A stretch of 64,000 nucleotides of DNA from Azospirillum sp051124815 (GTDB taxonomy: Bacteria; Pseudomonadota; Alphaproteobacteria; Azospirillales; Azospirillaceae), in the NCBI RefSeq assembly GCF_051124815.1, contig NZ_CP118488.1:248001-312000 (forward strand). The letters are read 5' to 3'. The notes under the pieces are model-generated. The model saw only the letters and a list, made by a program, of their open reading frames with translations, made no database searches and was not told the origin of the DNA. Every line of letters begins with the position of its first letter. Position 1 is the first letter of the stretch. Of the stretch, positions 54,169-62,988 are shown piece after piece. A program made the translations under genes and the position numbers.

Positions 54169-55827
54169 ATGCCACGTCTCCCGACCCTTCGGTTGCCAGC
54201 CATCCGGACTCCATCCTTCCGGGCCGGCATCCTGGCGGCCGCCGTCCTGGCGCTCGCCGGGATATGGGCCGGCTATGCCCTGATGGCCTCCTCCATGCTG
54301 GCAACCCAGACGCAGGAGGCGCTGGCGAATGCCGAGGCGACGGCCCGCGCCTATGAAAGCAGCACCAGCCGCACCCTGCACGACGTCGACACCACGCTCC
54401 GCTCCTTCGCCGAGCGCTATGCCGATGGCGGGCTGGCCCGCGCCCGCCGCATCGTCGACGACGGGCTCTATGACACCGCCCTGATCCATCACGTCTCGGT
54501 GTTCGGGCCCGACGGTGCCCAGTTGTTCCGCAGCGGTATAATCGGTCCGCCCGACCGGCTGAATGATGACGGCCTGCTCGCCTTTCACCGGGGGGAGGGG
54601 CGGGGGCTGATGAATGTCGGTACGCCCTTCGCCGGGGCGGCGACCGGCCAGCCGTTGCTGCGGCTTTCCCGCCGGCTGGACGATGCGGCGGGCGGCTTCG
54701 CCGGAGTGGTGATCGCAAACATCGACCCGGATTACCTGTCCGGCTTCTACCGGCAGGCCGATGTCGGCCGAAACGGGGTGGTGACCCTGATCGGGCTGGA
54801 CAGGATCATTCGCGCCCGCGGCTCCAAGGACGGGCGCGATGCGGTCGGACTGGACGGCTCCGCCTCGGCCCTGTGGGAAACGGCGCGGCGGTCGCCCACC
54901 GGCGTATTCTGGCAAGACAGCATCGCCGACCATGTCCGCCGCGCCTACGCCTACCGCCCGGTGGAGGGCTATCCGCTGATCCTCGTCGCCGGCGTTGCCG
55001 TGAAGGACATCGACGCCGCGGTCGCCGGCTTCCGCGGACAGATGCGGATCATCGCCGCTTTGCTCAGCGTCTCGGTCCTGCTGGTCGCCGCCCTGCTGCT
55101 GGTCCAGCACCGCAACGCCGAACGGCTGGCGGAGGCGCTGGCGGTCAACCGCGATTTCCTGGCCCGCGTCAGCCACGAACTGCGGACGCCGCTGAACGCC
55201 ATCATCGGCTTTTCCGAGATCATCAAGGACCGGATGTTCGGGCATGATGCCGGCGACCGCTATGCCGACTATGCCGGCGACATCCACGCCTCCGGCCAGC
55301 ATCTGCTGACGCTGATCGACGACATCCTGGATCTGTCGCGGCTCCAGGCCGGCAAGTTCGCCCTGCTGATGGAGGATGTCGATCCCGTCACCGCCGCCGA
55401 ATGGGCCATCCGCATCGTCACCCCCCAGGCGGAACAGAAGTCGATCCGGCTGGAGATCAACCGCCCGCCGGCCCCGACCCTGGTGCGGGCGGACGAGCGG
55501 GCGCTGAAGCAGATGCTGCTGAACCTGCTGGGCAACGCCCTGAAATTCACTCCGGAGAATGGGCGCGTGCTGGTCAGCGTCGGGCGCGGGGTCCATGGCC
55601 GCTGCATCGTCCGCGTCACCGACAACGGCATCGGCATGACGGCGGAGGAACTGCGCCAGGCCTCCATCCCCTTCGGCCAGACCTCTGCCCTCACCACCCA
55701 CCCCGGCCGCGGCACCGGTCTCGGTCTGCCCATCGTCAAGTCGCTGATCGAGGCGCATGGCGGCAGCCTCCGCATCGACAGCCGCCCCGGCCAGGGCAGC
55801 CAGATCACCCTGGAATTCGCGGCCTGA
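54169..55827 (+). CDS. Membrane sensor histidine kinase
   Basis: A 552-residue kinase. Membrane helix at about 18-40 (GILAAAVLALAGIWAGYALM), a periplasmic Cache-type domain to about residue 285, a second helix (IIAALLSVSVLLVAALLLVQ), then HisKA with phospho-acceptor His336 in FLARVSHELRTPLNAIIGF. The ATPase domain shows N-box LNLLGNALKFTP, G1 DNGIGM and G2 GRGTGLGLPIVKSL. No response regulator is encoded next to it, so it is an orphan kinase here. ATG at 54169 has GGAG upstream; a TTG at 54094 is less likely. Confidence 0.92.
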   Translation: MPRLPTLRLPAIRTPSFRAGILAAAVLALAGIWAGYALMASSMLATQTQEALANAEATARAYESSTSRTLHDVDTTLRSFAERYADGGLARARRIVDDGLYDTALIHHVSVFGPDGAQLFRSGIIGPPDRLNDDGLLAFHRGEGRGLMNVGTPFAGAATGQPLLRLSRRLDDAAGGFAGVVIANIDPDYLSGFYRQADVGRNGVVTLIGLDRIIRARGSKDGRDAVGLDGSASALWETARRSPTGVFWQDSIADHVRRAYAYRPVEGYPLILVAGVAVKDIDAAVAGFRGQMRIIAALLSVSVLLVAALLLVQHRNAERLAEALAVNRDFLARVSHELRTPLNAIIGFSEIIKDRMFGHDAGDRYADYAGDIHASGQHLLTLIDDILDLSRLQAGKFALLMEDVDPVTAAEWAIRIVTPQAEQKSIRLEINRPPAPTLVRADERALKQMLLNLLGNALKFTPENGRVLVSVGRGVHGRCIVRVTDNGIGMTAEELRQASIPFGQTSALTTHPGRGTGLGLPIVKSLIEAHGGSLRIDSRPGQGSQITLEFAA

Positions 55828-56013
55828 TCCGCAGGTCCGTTGCCGATCCGGCCCGCAACCAAGGCGATCTTCGCGGCGGTGCCGCAAAGCCATGGCGAAA
55901 CCCCCGCCGCTTGGGCATACTCCGCGCCGGTTTTGTCCAGGTCCGAGCCGACGCCAGGGCTGTCCCCGGCCGCGTGCTTCCGGACCCACCCGCGGAATTG
56001 GGGCCTGTCCAGA

Positions 56014-59000
56014 ATGTTGCGTGCGCTGGCGCGTGTCTGTGCCGTTCTTGTCGCGTGCTCCGGCACGTTCACCGCCTCCCAGACCCTCGCCGCCGACCCG
56101 CCGGCCGAGCCGGTGCCCTTCGGCGTCTCCAGCGTCGAGGTGGTGGCGGAGCGCGATACGCCCCAGGCCTGCTTCACCTTCACCGACCGGCTGGAGCGCT
56201 CGCGCGCCGTCAACTACCGCGATTACGTGGCGGTGGAGCCGGCGGTGGACGGCGCCGCCATCGCTCGCGACCGCACCCTCTGCGTGGAGGGGCTGCACCA
56301 TGGCGAGACCTACCGCGTCACGCTGAAGGACGGGCTTCCCGGCGCCGACGGCAAGCGGCTGCCGGCGGCCGACACCCGCGAGGTGCAGGTTCCCAACCGC
56401 AAGCCCTCGCTCGCCTTCCGTGGCGCCGGCTACATCCTGCCGCGCGTGGGGGCCGACGGCCTGCCGCTGCGCTCGATCAACCTGGACCGGGCGAAGCTGC
56501 AGGTGCTGCGGATCGCCGACCGCGCGCTGGTCGAGAAGATCTATTTCGGCCGCATCACCCAGCAGATGACCGACTACGACATCGGCGAGATCCTGGACAA
56601 GTCGGGCCAGGAGGTGTGGCGCGGCGAGATCGGCATCGGCAACCAGCCGAACCGTACCGTCACCACCGCCTTCCCGATCGACGCCGTGCTGGGCAAGCTG
56701 GAGCCGGGCGTCTATGTCGCCGTCGCCGGCGCGGACGAGATCAAGCCGGGCGGCTGGGACCGCAAGGCGACCCAGTGGTTCGTCGTCTCCGACCTCGGCC
56801 TCAACACCATCCTCGGCGAGGATTCGCTGGTGGTCTTCGCCCGCTCGGTGCAGAGCGCCGCGCCGGCTGCCGGGGTGGAACTGCGTCTGGTCGCCCGCAA
56901 CGGCACCGAGCTGGGCCGCGTCCAGACCGGCGAGGATGGGCTGGGCCGCTTCGATCTCGCGGCCCTGCGTGCCGCCGGGGCGGAGCCGGTGCAGGCGCTG
57001 TTCGCCGCGCGCGGCGACGGCGACTTCGCCGTTCTCGACCTGACCGCCGGCGGCGCCCCGCCGGCCGACACGCAGGACAAGCCCGCCACCGTGGTCCGCC
57101 CGGTCGCCGGCGGCCTCGACGCCTATCTCTATACCGAGCGCGGCATCTACCGGCCGGGTGAGACGGTGCAGCTGACCGCGCTGCTGCGCGACGCCGACCT
57201 GAACCCGCCGCCCGCCGGCAAGCAGCTGACCATCCGCGTCCTGCGCCCCGACGGTTTCGAGGTGGAGCGGCGCGGCCTGACCGACAGCGGGGCCGGCGGC
57301 TATGCCACCCGCATCGACCTGCCGATGAACGCCTATCCCGGCAACTGGATCGTCACCGCCCATGCCGAGCCGGACGGCCCGGCCATCGGCAAGGCCGAGT
57401 TCCTGCTGGAGGATTTCGTGCCGCCGCGTCTGGACGTGGCGCTTGCCTCCCCGACGACGGTGCTGGCCTCCGACGGCGAGGCCGACATCGCGCTCGACAG
57501 CCACTATCTCTACGGCGCGCCGGCGTCCGGTTTGCCGGGCGAACTGACGGTGACGCTGCGCGCCGCCGCCAACCCCTATCCCAACCTGCCGGGCTATCAT
57601 TTCGGTCTGGTGCAGGAAGACGTGAAGCCGGCCCGCGCCGACCTGCCGGGCTTCATCACCGATTCCAACGGCTCGGCCCGCCTGAAGGTCAAGCTGCCGC
57701 GCCCGCCCGACAGCACCCGCCCGCTGGAGGCGGTGGTGCGCGCCACCCTGTTCGACCTCGGCGGCCGTCCGGTCGGCCGCGACTTCGTGCTGCCGGTGCG
57801 CCACCAGTCCTTCGCCATCGGCATCAAGCCGCGCTTCGAAGGCGATGGCGTGCCGGAGGGGGCGACCGCCGGATTCGACGTCATCGCCGTCGGCCCGGAC
57901 GGAAAGCCGACAGACCACGCCGATCTCTCCTACGAGCTGTTCGAGGAGGAGTATGACTACTCCTGGTACGAGGCCAACGGCCGCTGGGACTACAAGGTCA
58001 CGGTGAAGGACCAGCGGGTGACCGGCGGTTCGCTGTCGGCCCAGGCCGGCGCGCCCGTTTCGGTCGAAACCCCGGTGACCGCGGGGCGTTACCGGCTGGA
58101 GGTGTTCGATCCCAAGACCGGCGTCGCCAGCAGTTTCCGCTTCGCCGCCGGCTGGTGGATGACCCCGACCGCCGGCGAGCGGCCCGATTCCGTCGATGTC
58201 TCGGTGATGATGCCGGCCTACCGCGCCGGGGAAAGCGCCTGGGTCTTCGTCAAGCCGCCCTATGACAGTCAGGTTCTGGTCGCCGTGGCCGACCGCGGCG
58301 TCTCCTATGCCGTCACCCGCGCCATCGGCACCCAGGGCGCGTTCCTAGAAATCCCGGTCGGGCAGGGCTGGACCAGCGGCGCCCATGTGCTGGCGACCGC
58401 CTTCGCCACCTCCGACCCGCAGTCGAAGAAGCCGCCGCGCCGCGCCGTCGGCCTCGCGTGGCTGGCGATGGACAAGGCCCCGCGCACCCTCGACGTCCGC
58501 CTTTCCGCCCCGGCGGAGACGGAGCCGCGCCGTGCCATGACCGCCGACATCACGGTGGACGGCGTCGCCGCGGGCAAACAGGCTTTCGTCACGCTCGCCG
58601 CCGTCGACGAATCGGTGATGCAGCTGACCGACCAGCCCTCGCCCGATCCGGCCCGCCATTATCTGCGCAAGCGTCCGCTCAGGGTGGAACTGCGCGACTC
58701 CTACGGCCGCCTGATCGACCCGGCCAGCCTGGACGCCGCCCGTCCGCCGGCCCAGCCGACGCCGCGCCTGCGCCAGATCGCCGGGCTGGTCCCGCCGAAG
58801 TCGGAACGGGTGGTCTCGCTCTATTCCGGCATCCAGACCGTCGGGGCCGACGGCAAGGTCTCCGTTCCCTTCGACCTTCCGGATTTCCAGGGGCGCCTGC
58901 GCCTGATGGCCGTCGCCTGGAGCGAGGGGCGGATCGGCCATGCCGAAAGCCAGATGCTGGTCCGCGACCCCGTGGTTGCCGACGCCGTGCTGCCGCGCTT

Positions 59001-60795
59001 CCTCGCCCCCGGCGACTCGGCGCAGGTCCTGCTGTCGCTCGACAACCTGAACGGACCGTCCGGCGACTACACCATGACCCTGACCGCCGAGGGCGCCGTC
59101 GCCATCGTTCAGTCAGAATCCGGCAACGAGCTGGCCGTGCCGAAGCTGGCGCGCGGCAAGCGGGCGACCGCCGGCCGGGTGCTGACCGCCACCGCGGTCG
59201 GGCCGGGCCATGTCACGCTCGACGTCACCGGTCCGGAGGGCGTCCGCGTCACCCGCCGCTGGGACGTCACCGTCCGTCCTGCCATGCCACCGGTGGCGCG
59301 CCGCAACACCGCCGCATTGCCGACCGACAAGAGCCTAACCATTCCCGCCGACATCACCTCCGGCCTGCGGCCGGAAACCCTGTCGGTCGGCGCGGTCGTC
59401 GCCCCCCTGCCGGACCTCGACGTGGCGGGTCTTCTCTTCGCGCTGGACCGCGCTGCACCGGGCGGGGCGGAGCAGACCGCCAGCCGCATCCTGCCGCTGC
59501 TGTCGATGAGCGACGTCGCCGCCGGTCTAGGCATCGCGCCGGAGGACCGCATCAAGGCCCGCGTCCAGCGCAGCGTCGACCGGCTGCTGACCTTCCAGCG
59601 CATCGACGGCGCCTTCGCCGCATGGTCGCCGAAGGGCGAGTTGGACCCGTGGCTGACCGCCTACGCCGTCGATGTGCTGGGTCGGGCCAAGGCCGCCGGC
59701 TACCGCATCCCCGACCAGCCCTATCGCAAGGGTCTGGACTGGCTGAAGCAGGCCATCGACAACGCCTGGGTGGAGACCGCCGACCTGCCGGGCCGCGCCT
59801 ATGCGCTCTATGTGCTGGCGCGGGCGAAGATGATCGACGCCGGCGCCGTGCGCTATTTCCGCGAGAACTACTGGGACCGGCTGCAGACCGACTTCGGCCG
59901 GGCGCAGATCGCCGCCGCCACCGCCATGCTGGGCGACCAGCCGGGGGCGACGGACGCCTTCTCCAAGCTGACCGGCGCCCGCATGGTGACCGCCAGCCTG
60001 CGCGACCAGGGTTCCTCCCTGCGCGACGAGGCCGGCGTGGTGGTGCTGATGGCCGAAAGCGGCGCGGTGGACCGCGACCGCATCTTCCAGGCGGGCGAGC
60101 GGGTGGCCAAGACCTTCGCCGCCGTCCGCACCACCAACCCGCAGGAGCAGTCCTGGCTGCTGCTGGCGGCAAAGGCGCTGATCGACCGCGCCGCCCCGAT
60201 GAAGCTCGCCATCGGCGACCAGACGGTGGAGAACGCCAAGCCGCAGATCCTGCCCATCGATCCGGCTGCTCCGCCCGCCATCCGCAACCTCGGCGGCGAG
60301 GTCCGGCAGACGGTGTCGGTCGCCGGCGTGCCCGACCAGCCGGCCGGCGCGGAGGAGCAGGGGATGACCATCCGCCGCCGCCTGTTCGACATGGCCGGCC
60401 GTCCGGTCGATCCGGCCGGCATCCGCCACAACGACCTGCTGGTGGTGACGCTGGAGGGCGAGGTCGGCGATCCGCTCGACCATTCGGTGCTGGTCAGCGA
60501 TCCGCTGCCGGCCGGCTTCGAGATCGAGAATGTCCGCCTCGCCAACAGCGGCCAGCTCGGCAAGCTGTCCTGGCTGGGCGATCTGTCGGCGGTGCGCAAT
60601 GTCGAGTTCCGCGACGACCGCTTCCTCGCTGCGGTCGACCTGCCGAAGGCGGCGCCCCGCTTCCGGCTGGTCTATCTGGTCCGCGCCGTGACCCCCGGCG
60701 ACTTCGCGGTGCCCGGAGCCCAGGTCCAGGACCTGCAGCGCCCCCACCTGTCCGCCCGCACCGCCGCATCCCGGCTGCGCGTGCTGCCGGAGTGA
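56014..60795 (+). CDS. Alpha-2-macroglobulin family protein lacking the thioester Cys
   Basis: A very large (1593-residue) exported protein with a signal peptide (LARVCAVLVACSGTFTASQTLA). It has the bacterial A2M architecture: N-terminal MG domains, the landmark YLYTERGIYRPGETVQLTALLRD (in part) of the MG1/MG2 region, then DLPDFQGRLRLMAVAWSEGRIG (in part) of the A2M domain. An alpha-toroid follows (ALYVLARAKMID, FRENYWDRLQTDFGR). At the thioester position near residue 1148 the usual CxEQ is GAEQ, so no covalent trap can form, as in YfaS-type proteins. It presumably inhibits proteases or supports the envelope. No pbpC partner is adjacent. Confidence 0.92.
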   Translation: MLRALARVCAVLVACSGTFTASQTLAADPPAEPVPFGVSSVEVVAERDTPQACFTFTDRLERSRAVNYRDYVAVEPAVDGAAIARDRTLCVEGLHHGETYRVTLKDGLPGADGKRLPAADTREVQVPNRKPSLAFRGAGYILPRVGADGLPLRSINLDRAKLQVLRIADRALVEKIYFGRITQQMTDYDIGEILDKSGQEVWRGEIGIGNQPNRTVTTAFPIDAVLGKLEPGVYVAVAGADEIKPGGWDRKATQWFVVSDLGLNTILGEDSLVVFARSVQSAAPAAGVELRLVARNGTELGRVQTGEDGLGRFDLAALRAAGAEPVQALFAARGDGDFAVLDLTAGGAPPADTQDKPATVVRPVAGGLDAYLYTERGIYRPGETVQLTALLRDADLNPPPAGKQLTIRVLRPDGFEVERRGLTDSGAGGYATRIDLPMNAYPGNWIVTAHAEPDGPAIGKAEFLLEDFVPPRLDVALASPTTVLASDGEADIALDSHYLYGAPASGLPGELTVTLRAAANPYPNLPGYHFGLVQEDVKPARADLPGFITDSNGSARLKVKLPRPPDSTRPLEAVVRATLFDLGGRPVGRDFVLPVRHQSFAIGIKPRFEGDGVPEGATAGFDVIAVGPDGKPTDHADLSYELFEEEYDYSWYEANGRWDYKVTVKDQRVTGGSLSAQAGAPVSVETPVTAGRYRLEVFDPKTGVASSFRFAAGWWMTPTAGERPDSVDVSVMMPAYRAGESAWVFVKPPYDSQVLVAVADRGVSYAVTRAIGTQGAFLEIPVGQGWTSGAHVLATAFATSDPQSKKPPRRAVGLAWLAMDKAPRTLDVRLSAPAETEPRRAMTADITVDGVAAGKQAFVTLAAVDESVMQLTDQPSPDPARHYLRKRPLRVELRDSYGRLIDPASLDAARPPAQPTPRLRQIAGLVPPKSERVVSLYSGIQTVGADGKVSVPFDLPDFQGRLRLMAVAWSEGRIGHAESQMLVRDPVVADAVLPRFLAPGDSAQVLLSLDNLNGPSGDYTMTLTAEGAVAIVQSESGNELAVPKLARGKRATAGRVLTATAVGPGHVTLDVTGPEGVRVTRRWDVTVRPAMPPVARRNTAALPTDKSLTIPADITSGLRPETLSVGAVVAPLPDLDVAGLLFALDRAAPGGAEQTASRILPLLSMSDVAAGLGIAPEDRIKARVQRSVDRLLTFQRIDGAFAAWSPKGELDPWLTAYAVDVLGRAKAAGYRIPDQPYRKGLDWLKQAIDNAWVETADLPGRAYALYVLARAKMIDAGAVRYFRENYWDRLQTDFGRAQIAAATAMLGDQPGATDAFSKLTGARMVTASLRDQGSSLRDEAGVVVLMAESGAVDRDRIFQAGERVAKTFAAVRTTNPQEQSWLLLAAKALIDRAAPMKLAIGDQTVENAKPQILPIDPAAPPAIRNLGGEVRQTVSVAGVPDQPAGAEEQGMTIRRRLFDMAGRPVDPAGIRHNDLLVVTLEGEVGDPLDHSVLVSDPLPAGFEIENVRLANSGQLGKLSWLGDLSAVRNVEFRDDRFLAAVDLPKAAPRFRLVYLVRAVTPGDFAVPGAQVQDLQRPHLSARTAASRLRVLPE

Positions 60796-60821
60796 TTCTG
60801 CTGCGACCTGAAACCTGAAGC

Positions 60822-61010
60822 TTAAAGGTAACTCTGCTCTCCCCGCTGGTTCTCCCGCCGACGGGAGTGCAGGGTCAGGGCCGCGACCACCAGCGCGAAG
60901 CACAGGGTCAGCAGCAGGTAGAAGGCCAATGCAAGGCCCACGGTCATCGTGCCGATCAGCACCATGGCCAGTATCCAGACGCCCAGCGATACGATGGCGC
61001 GCGCCGACAT
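60822..61010 (-). CDS. Small two-helix membrane protein, 62 aa
   Basis: MSARAIVSLGVWILAMVLIG starts at 61010 with GGGAG about 8 bp upstream. Two hydrophobic helices (about 7-24 and 27-47) are followed by a basic, polar tail ending RRRENQRGEQSYL. No family recognised. It converges on the A2M gene. Confidence 0.6.
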   Translation of the reverse strand: MSARAIVSLGVWILAMVLIGTMTVGLALAFYLLLTLCFALVVAALTLHSRRRENQRGEQSYL

Positions 61011-61364
61011 GGGTTGTCTCCCGTACCCTATCCCGATCCACCCGAAACCTTGAAACTTGCCGCGGCCTTCTGGCCGTCTGTCCGGCGCCGCATTCCATCC
61101 CCATATCGACAGGGGAGATGGACCGATGCGCGCGCTCGCTGCAAAGCCTGCCATAACCGCCACCCGTGCCGGGGCGTGGCATCCTGTCACTGCGCGGGCG
61201 CGCCGCACCAGTTGGTGGCTAAACAGTTTGCGGCGCCCGGTTCGCCGGATTGGTTCGCATGGTCAACAAGTCGGTTGACAGCGCGCGGCATCAACCTTAC
61301 CTTTACGTCAACGTCAGGGAAGGGAGCGGGCAGCTTGGATCGGGTTTCGGGCAGAATCGGTTCG
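61011..61364. other. Regulatory gap upstream of the MerR gene
   Basis: About 350 bp without a supported gene. The left part carries the leftward start region of the small membrane protein. The right part holds a promoter and operator for the MerR-fadA operon at 61275-61316. Other open frames are shadows. Confidence 0.5.
61275..61316 (+). promoter_or_regulatory. Promoter and LiuR/MerR-type operator
   Basis: A perfect -35 TTGACA (61275-61280) stands 17 bp before TACCTT (61298-61303). Overlapping and just downstream is TTTACGTCAACGTCA (61302-61316), close to the TTTACGT-AACGTAA-type sites described for LiuR regulators of branched-chain and fatty-acid degradation. It lies 49 bp before the chosen MerR start, consistent with autoregulation of the operon. 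Confidence 0.5.
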
Positions 61365-61829
61365 ATGGAAGCGGAGGAGGGCGGCAGGCCGAACGGCCAT
61401 GGCTGCGAACCGCGCCTTGCCATCGGCGAATTTGCCGGGGAGTTCGGTCTGACCCACCGCACCATCCGCCATTACGAGGATGAGGGACTGCTGTCTCCCG
61501 AGCGGATCGGCAGTGCCCCTGGAGGCGCCCGTATCTATGGCCATCGCGACCGCGCCCGTCTGGCGCTGATCTGCCGGGGCAAGCGGCTGGGCTTCAGCCT
61601 GGCCGAGATCAAGGATTTCCTGAACCTCTACGACACCGACGACGCCCAGATCGAACAGATGCGCTACATGCGCACGATCGCGCGCCGCCGGATTTCCGCG
61701 CTTGAACAGCAGCTTGCCGACGTCAAACAGACGCTGGCGGAGCTGTGCACCATCGACACCCAGATCTCCGAGCATCTTCGCCGCAACGGCATCACGGAGA
61801 CGCAGGACATGGAGGAGAAGCACTCATGA
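61365..61829 (+). CDS. MerR-family regulator, LiuR-like
   Basis: A 154-residue regulator. Residues about 19-88 form the MerR winged helix (LAIGEFAGEFGLTHRTIRHYEDEGLLSPERIG in part, IYGHRDRARLALICRGKRLGFSLAEIKDF in part), followed by a dimerisation coiled coil (RRRISALEQQLADVKQTLAELCTID in part). The tail lacks clustered cysteines, arguing against metal sensing. ATG at 61365 is chosen; a TTG at 61335 with GGGAG is possible. It overlaps the thiolase start by 4 bp, so it likely controls the beta-oxidation genes downstream. Confidence 0.88.
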   Translation: MEAEEGGRPNGHGCEPRLAIGEFAGEFGLTHRTIRHYEDEGLLSPERIGSAPGGARIYGHRDRARLALICRGKRLGFSLAEIKDFLNLYDTDDAQIEQMRYMRTIARRRISALEQQLADVKQTLAELCTIDTQISEHLRRNGITETQDMEEKHS

Positions 61830-62962
61830 AGTCGGTCGTCATCGCCGGTTATGCCCGTTCGCCCTTCGCCTTCGCCCACAAGGGCGAGCTGACCAAGGTC
61901 CGCCCCGACGATCTGCTGGCCCGCGTCATCGCGGCGCTGGTGGAGCGCACCGGCCTGAAGACCGACGACATCGAGGATGTGATCGTCGGCTGCTCCTTCC
62001 CCGAGGGCGAGCAGGGGCTGAACGTCGCCCGCAGCATCTCCTTCCTGGCCAAGCTGCCGCAGACCGCTGCGGCCACCACGGTCAACCGCTATTGCGGCTC
62101 CTCCATGCAGTCGATCCACCAGGCGGCGGGCGCCATCCAGATGGGCGCCGGCGAGGTGTTCGTCTGCGGCGGCGTCGAGTCGATGACCCGCGTGCCGATC
62201 ATGGGCTTCAACCCGATGCCGAACCCGGCGCTGAAGGCCTCCTATCCCGAAGCCTACTGCTCCATGGGCATCACCGCGGAGAATGTCGCCCGCAAATACG
62301 CGATCTCCCGCGCCGAGCAGGAGGCGCTGGCCGTCGCGTCCCACGCCAAGGCGGCGGAGGCGCAAGGATCCGGCCGCTTGGCCGACGAGATCGTCGGCAT
62401 CCAGACCCCGGCCGGTCTGGTCGACAAGGACGGCTGCATCCGTCCCGGCACCACCGCCGAAGGGTTGTCTGGCCTGAAGCCCGCCTTCATCGCCGACGGC
62501 ACGGTGACCGCCGGCACCTCCTCGCCGCTGACCGATGGCGCTTCGGTCGTTCTGGTGACGACGGAGGAGTATGCCCGCGCCAACGGCCTGCCGATCCTGG
62601 CGAAGATCCGCTCGGTCGCCGTCGCCGGCTGCGCGCCGGAACTGATGGGGCTGGGTCCGGTTCCGGCCACCCGCAAGGCGCTGGCCCGTGCCGGTCTGTC
62701 GATCAACGACATCGACATCATCGAGATCAACGAGGCCTTCTCGTCCCAGGCCATCGCCTGCATGCGCGATCTCGACATCGACCCGTCCCGCATCAACCCG
62801 GACGGCGGCGCGCTGGCGCTTGGCCACCCGCTGGGGGCCACCGGCGCCCGCATCACCGGCAAGGCCGCGGCCCTGCTGAAGCGCGAAGGCAAGCAGTTCG
62901 CGCTGGCCACCCAGTGCATCGGCGGCGGTCAGGGCATCGCCACCATCCTGGAAGCGGTCTGA
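61826..62962 (+). CDS. fadA: Acetyl-CoA C-acyltransferase (thiolase)
   Basis: A 378-residue thiolase for the last step of beta-oxidation. VNRYCGSSMQSIHQAAGAIQMG (in part) contains the nucleophilic Cys, near residue 91. EINEAFSSQAIACMRD and GGALALGHPLGATGAR supply the catalytic His residues, and ATQCIGGGQGIATILE the second Cys. ATG at 61826 lies inside the regulator's stop (ATGA). The symbol follows the fatty-acid type; it pairs with the hydroxyacyl-CoA dehydrogenase that follows after 26 bp. Confidence 0.93.
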   Translation: MKSVVIAGYARSPFAFAHKGELTKVRPDDLLARVIAALVERTGLKTDDIEDVIVGCSFPEGEQGLNVARSISFLAKLPQTAAATTVNRYCGSSMQSIHQAAGAIQMGAGEVFVCGGVESMTRVPIMGFNPMPNPALKASYPEAYCSMGITAENVARKYAISRAEQEALAVASHAKAAEAQGSGRLADEIVGIQTPAGLVDKDGCIRPGTTAEGLSGLKPAFIADGTVTAGTSSPLTDGASVVLVTTEEYARANGLPILAKIRSVAVAGCAPELMGLGPVPATRKALARAGLSINDIDIIEINEAFSSQAIACMRDLDIDPSRINPDGGALALGHPLGATGARITGKAAALLKREGKQFALATQCIGGGQGIATILEAV

Positions 62963-62988
62963 CCAACGGGATCGGGGAGGAAACGACC

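Noticed and set aside
54052..57918. 1288-codon minus-strand open frame over kinase and A2M genes
   Set aside because: Shadow frame; plus-strand genes carry conserved kinase boxes and A2M landmarks.
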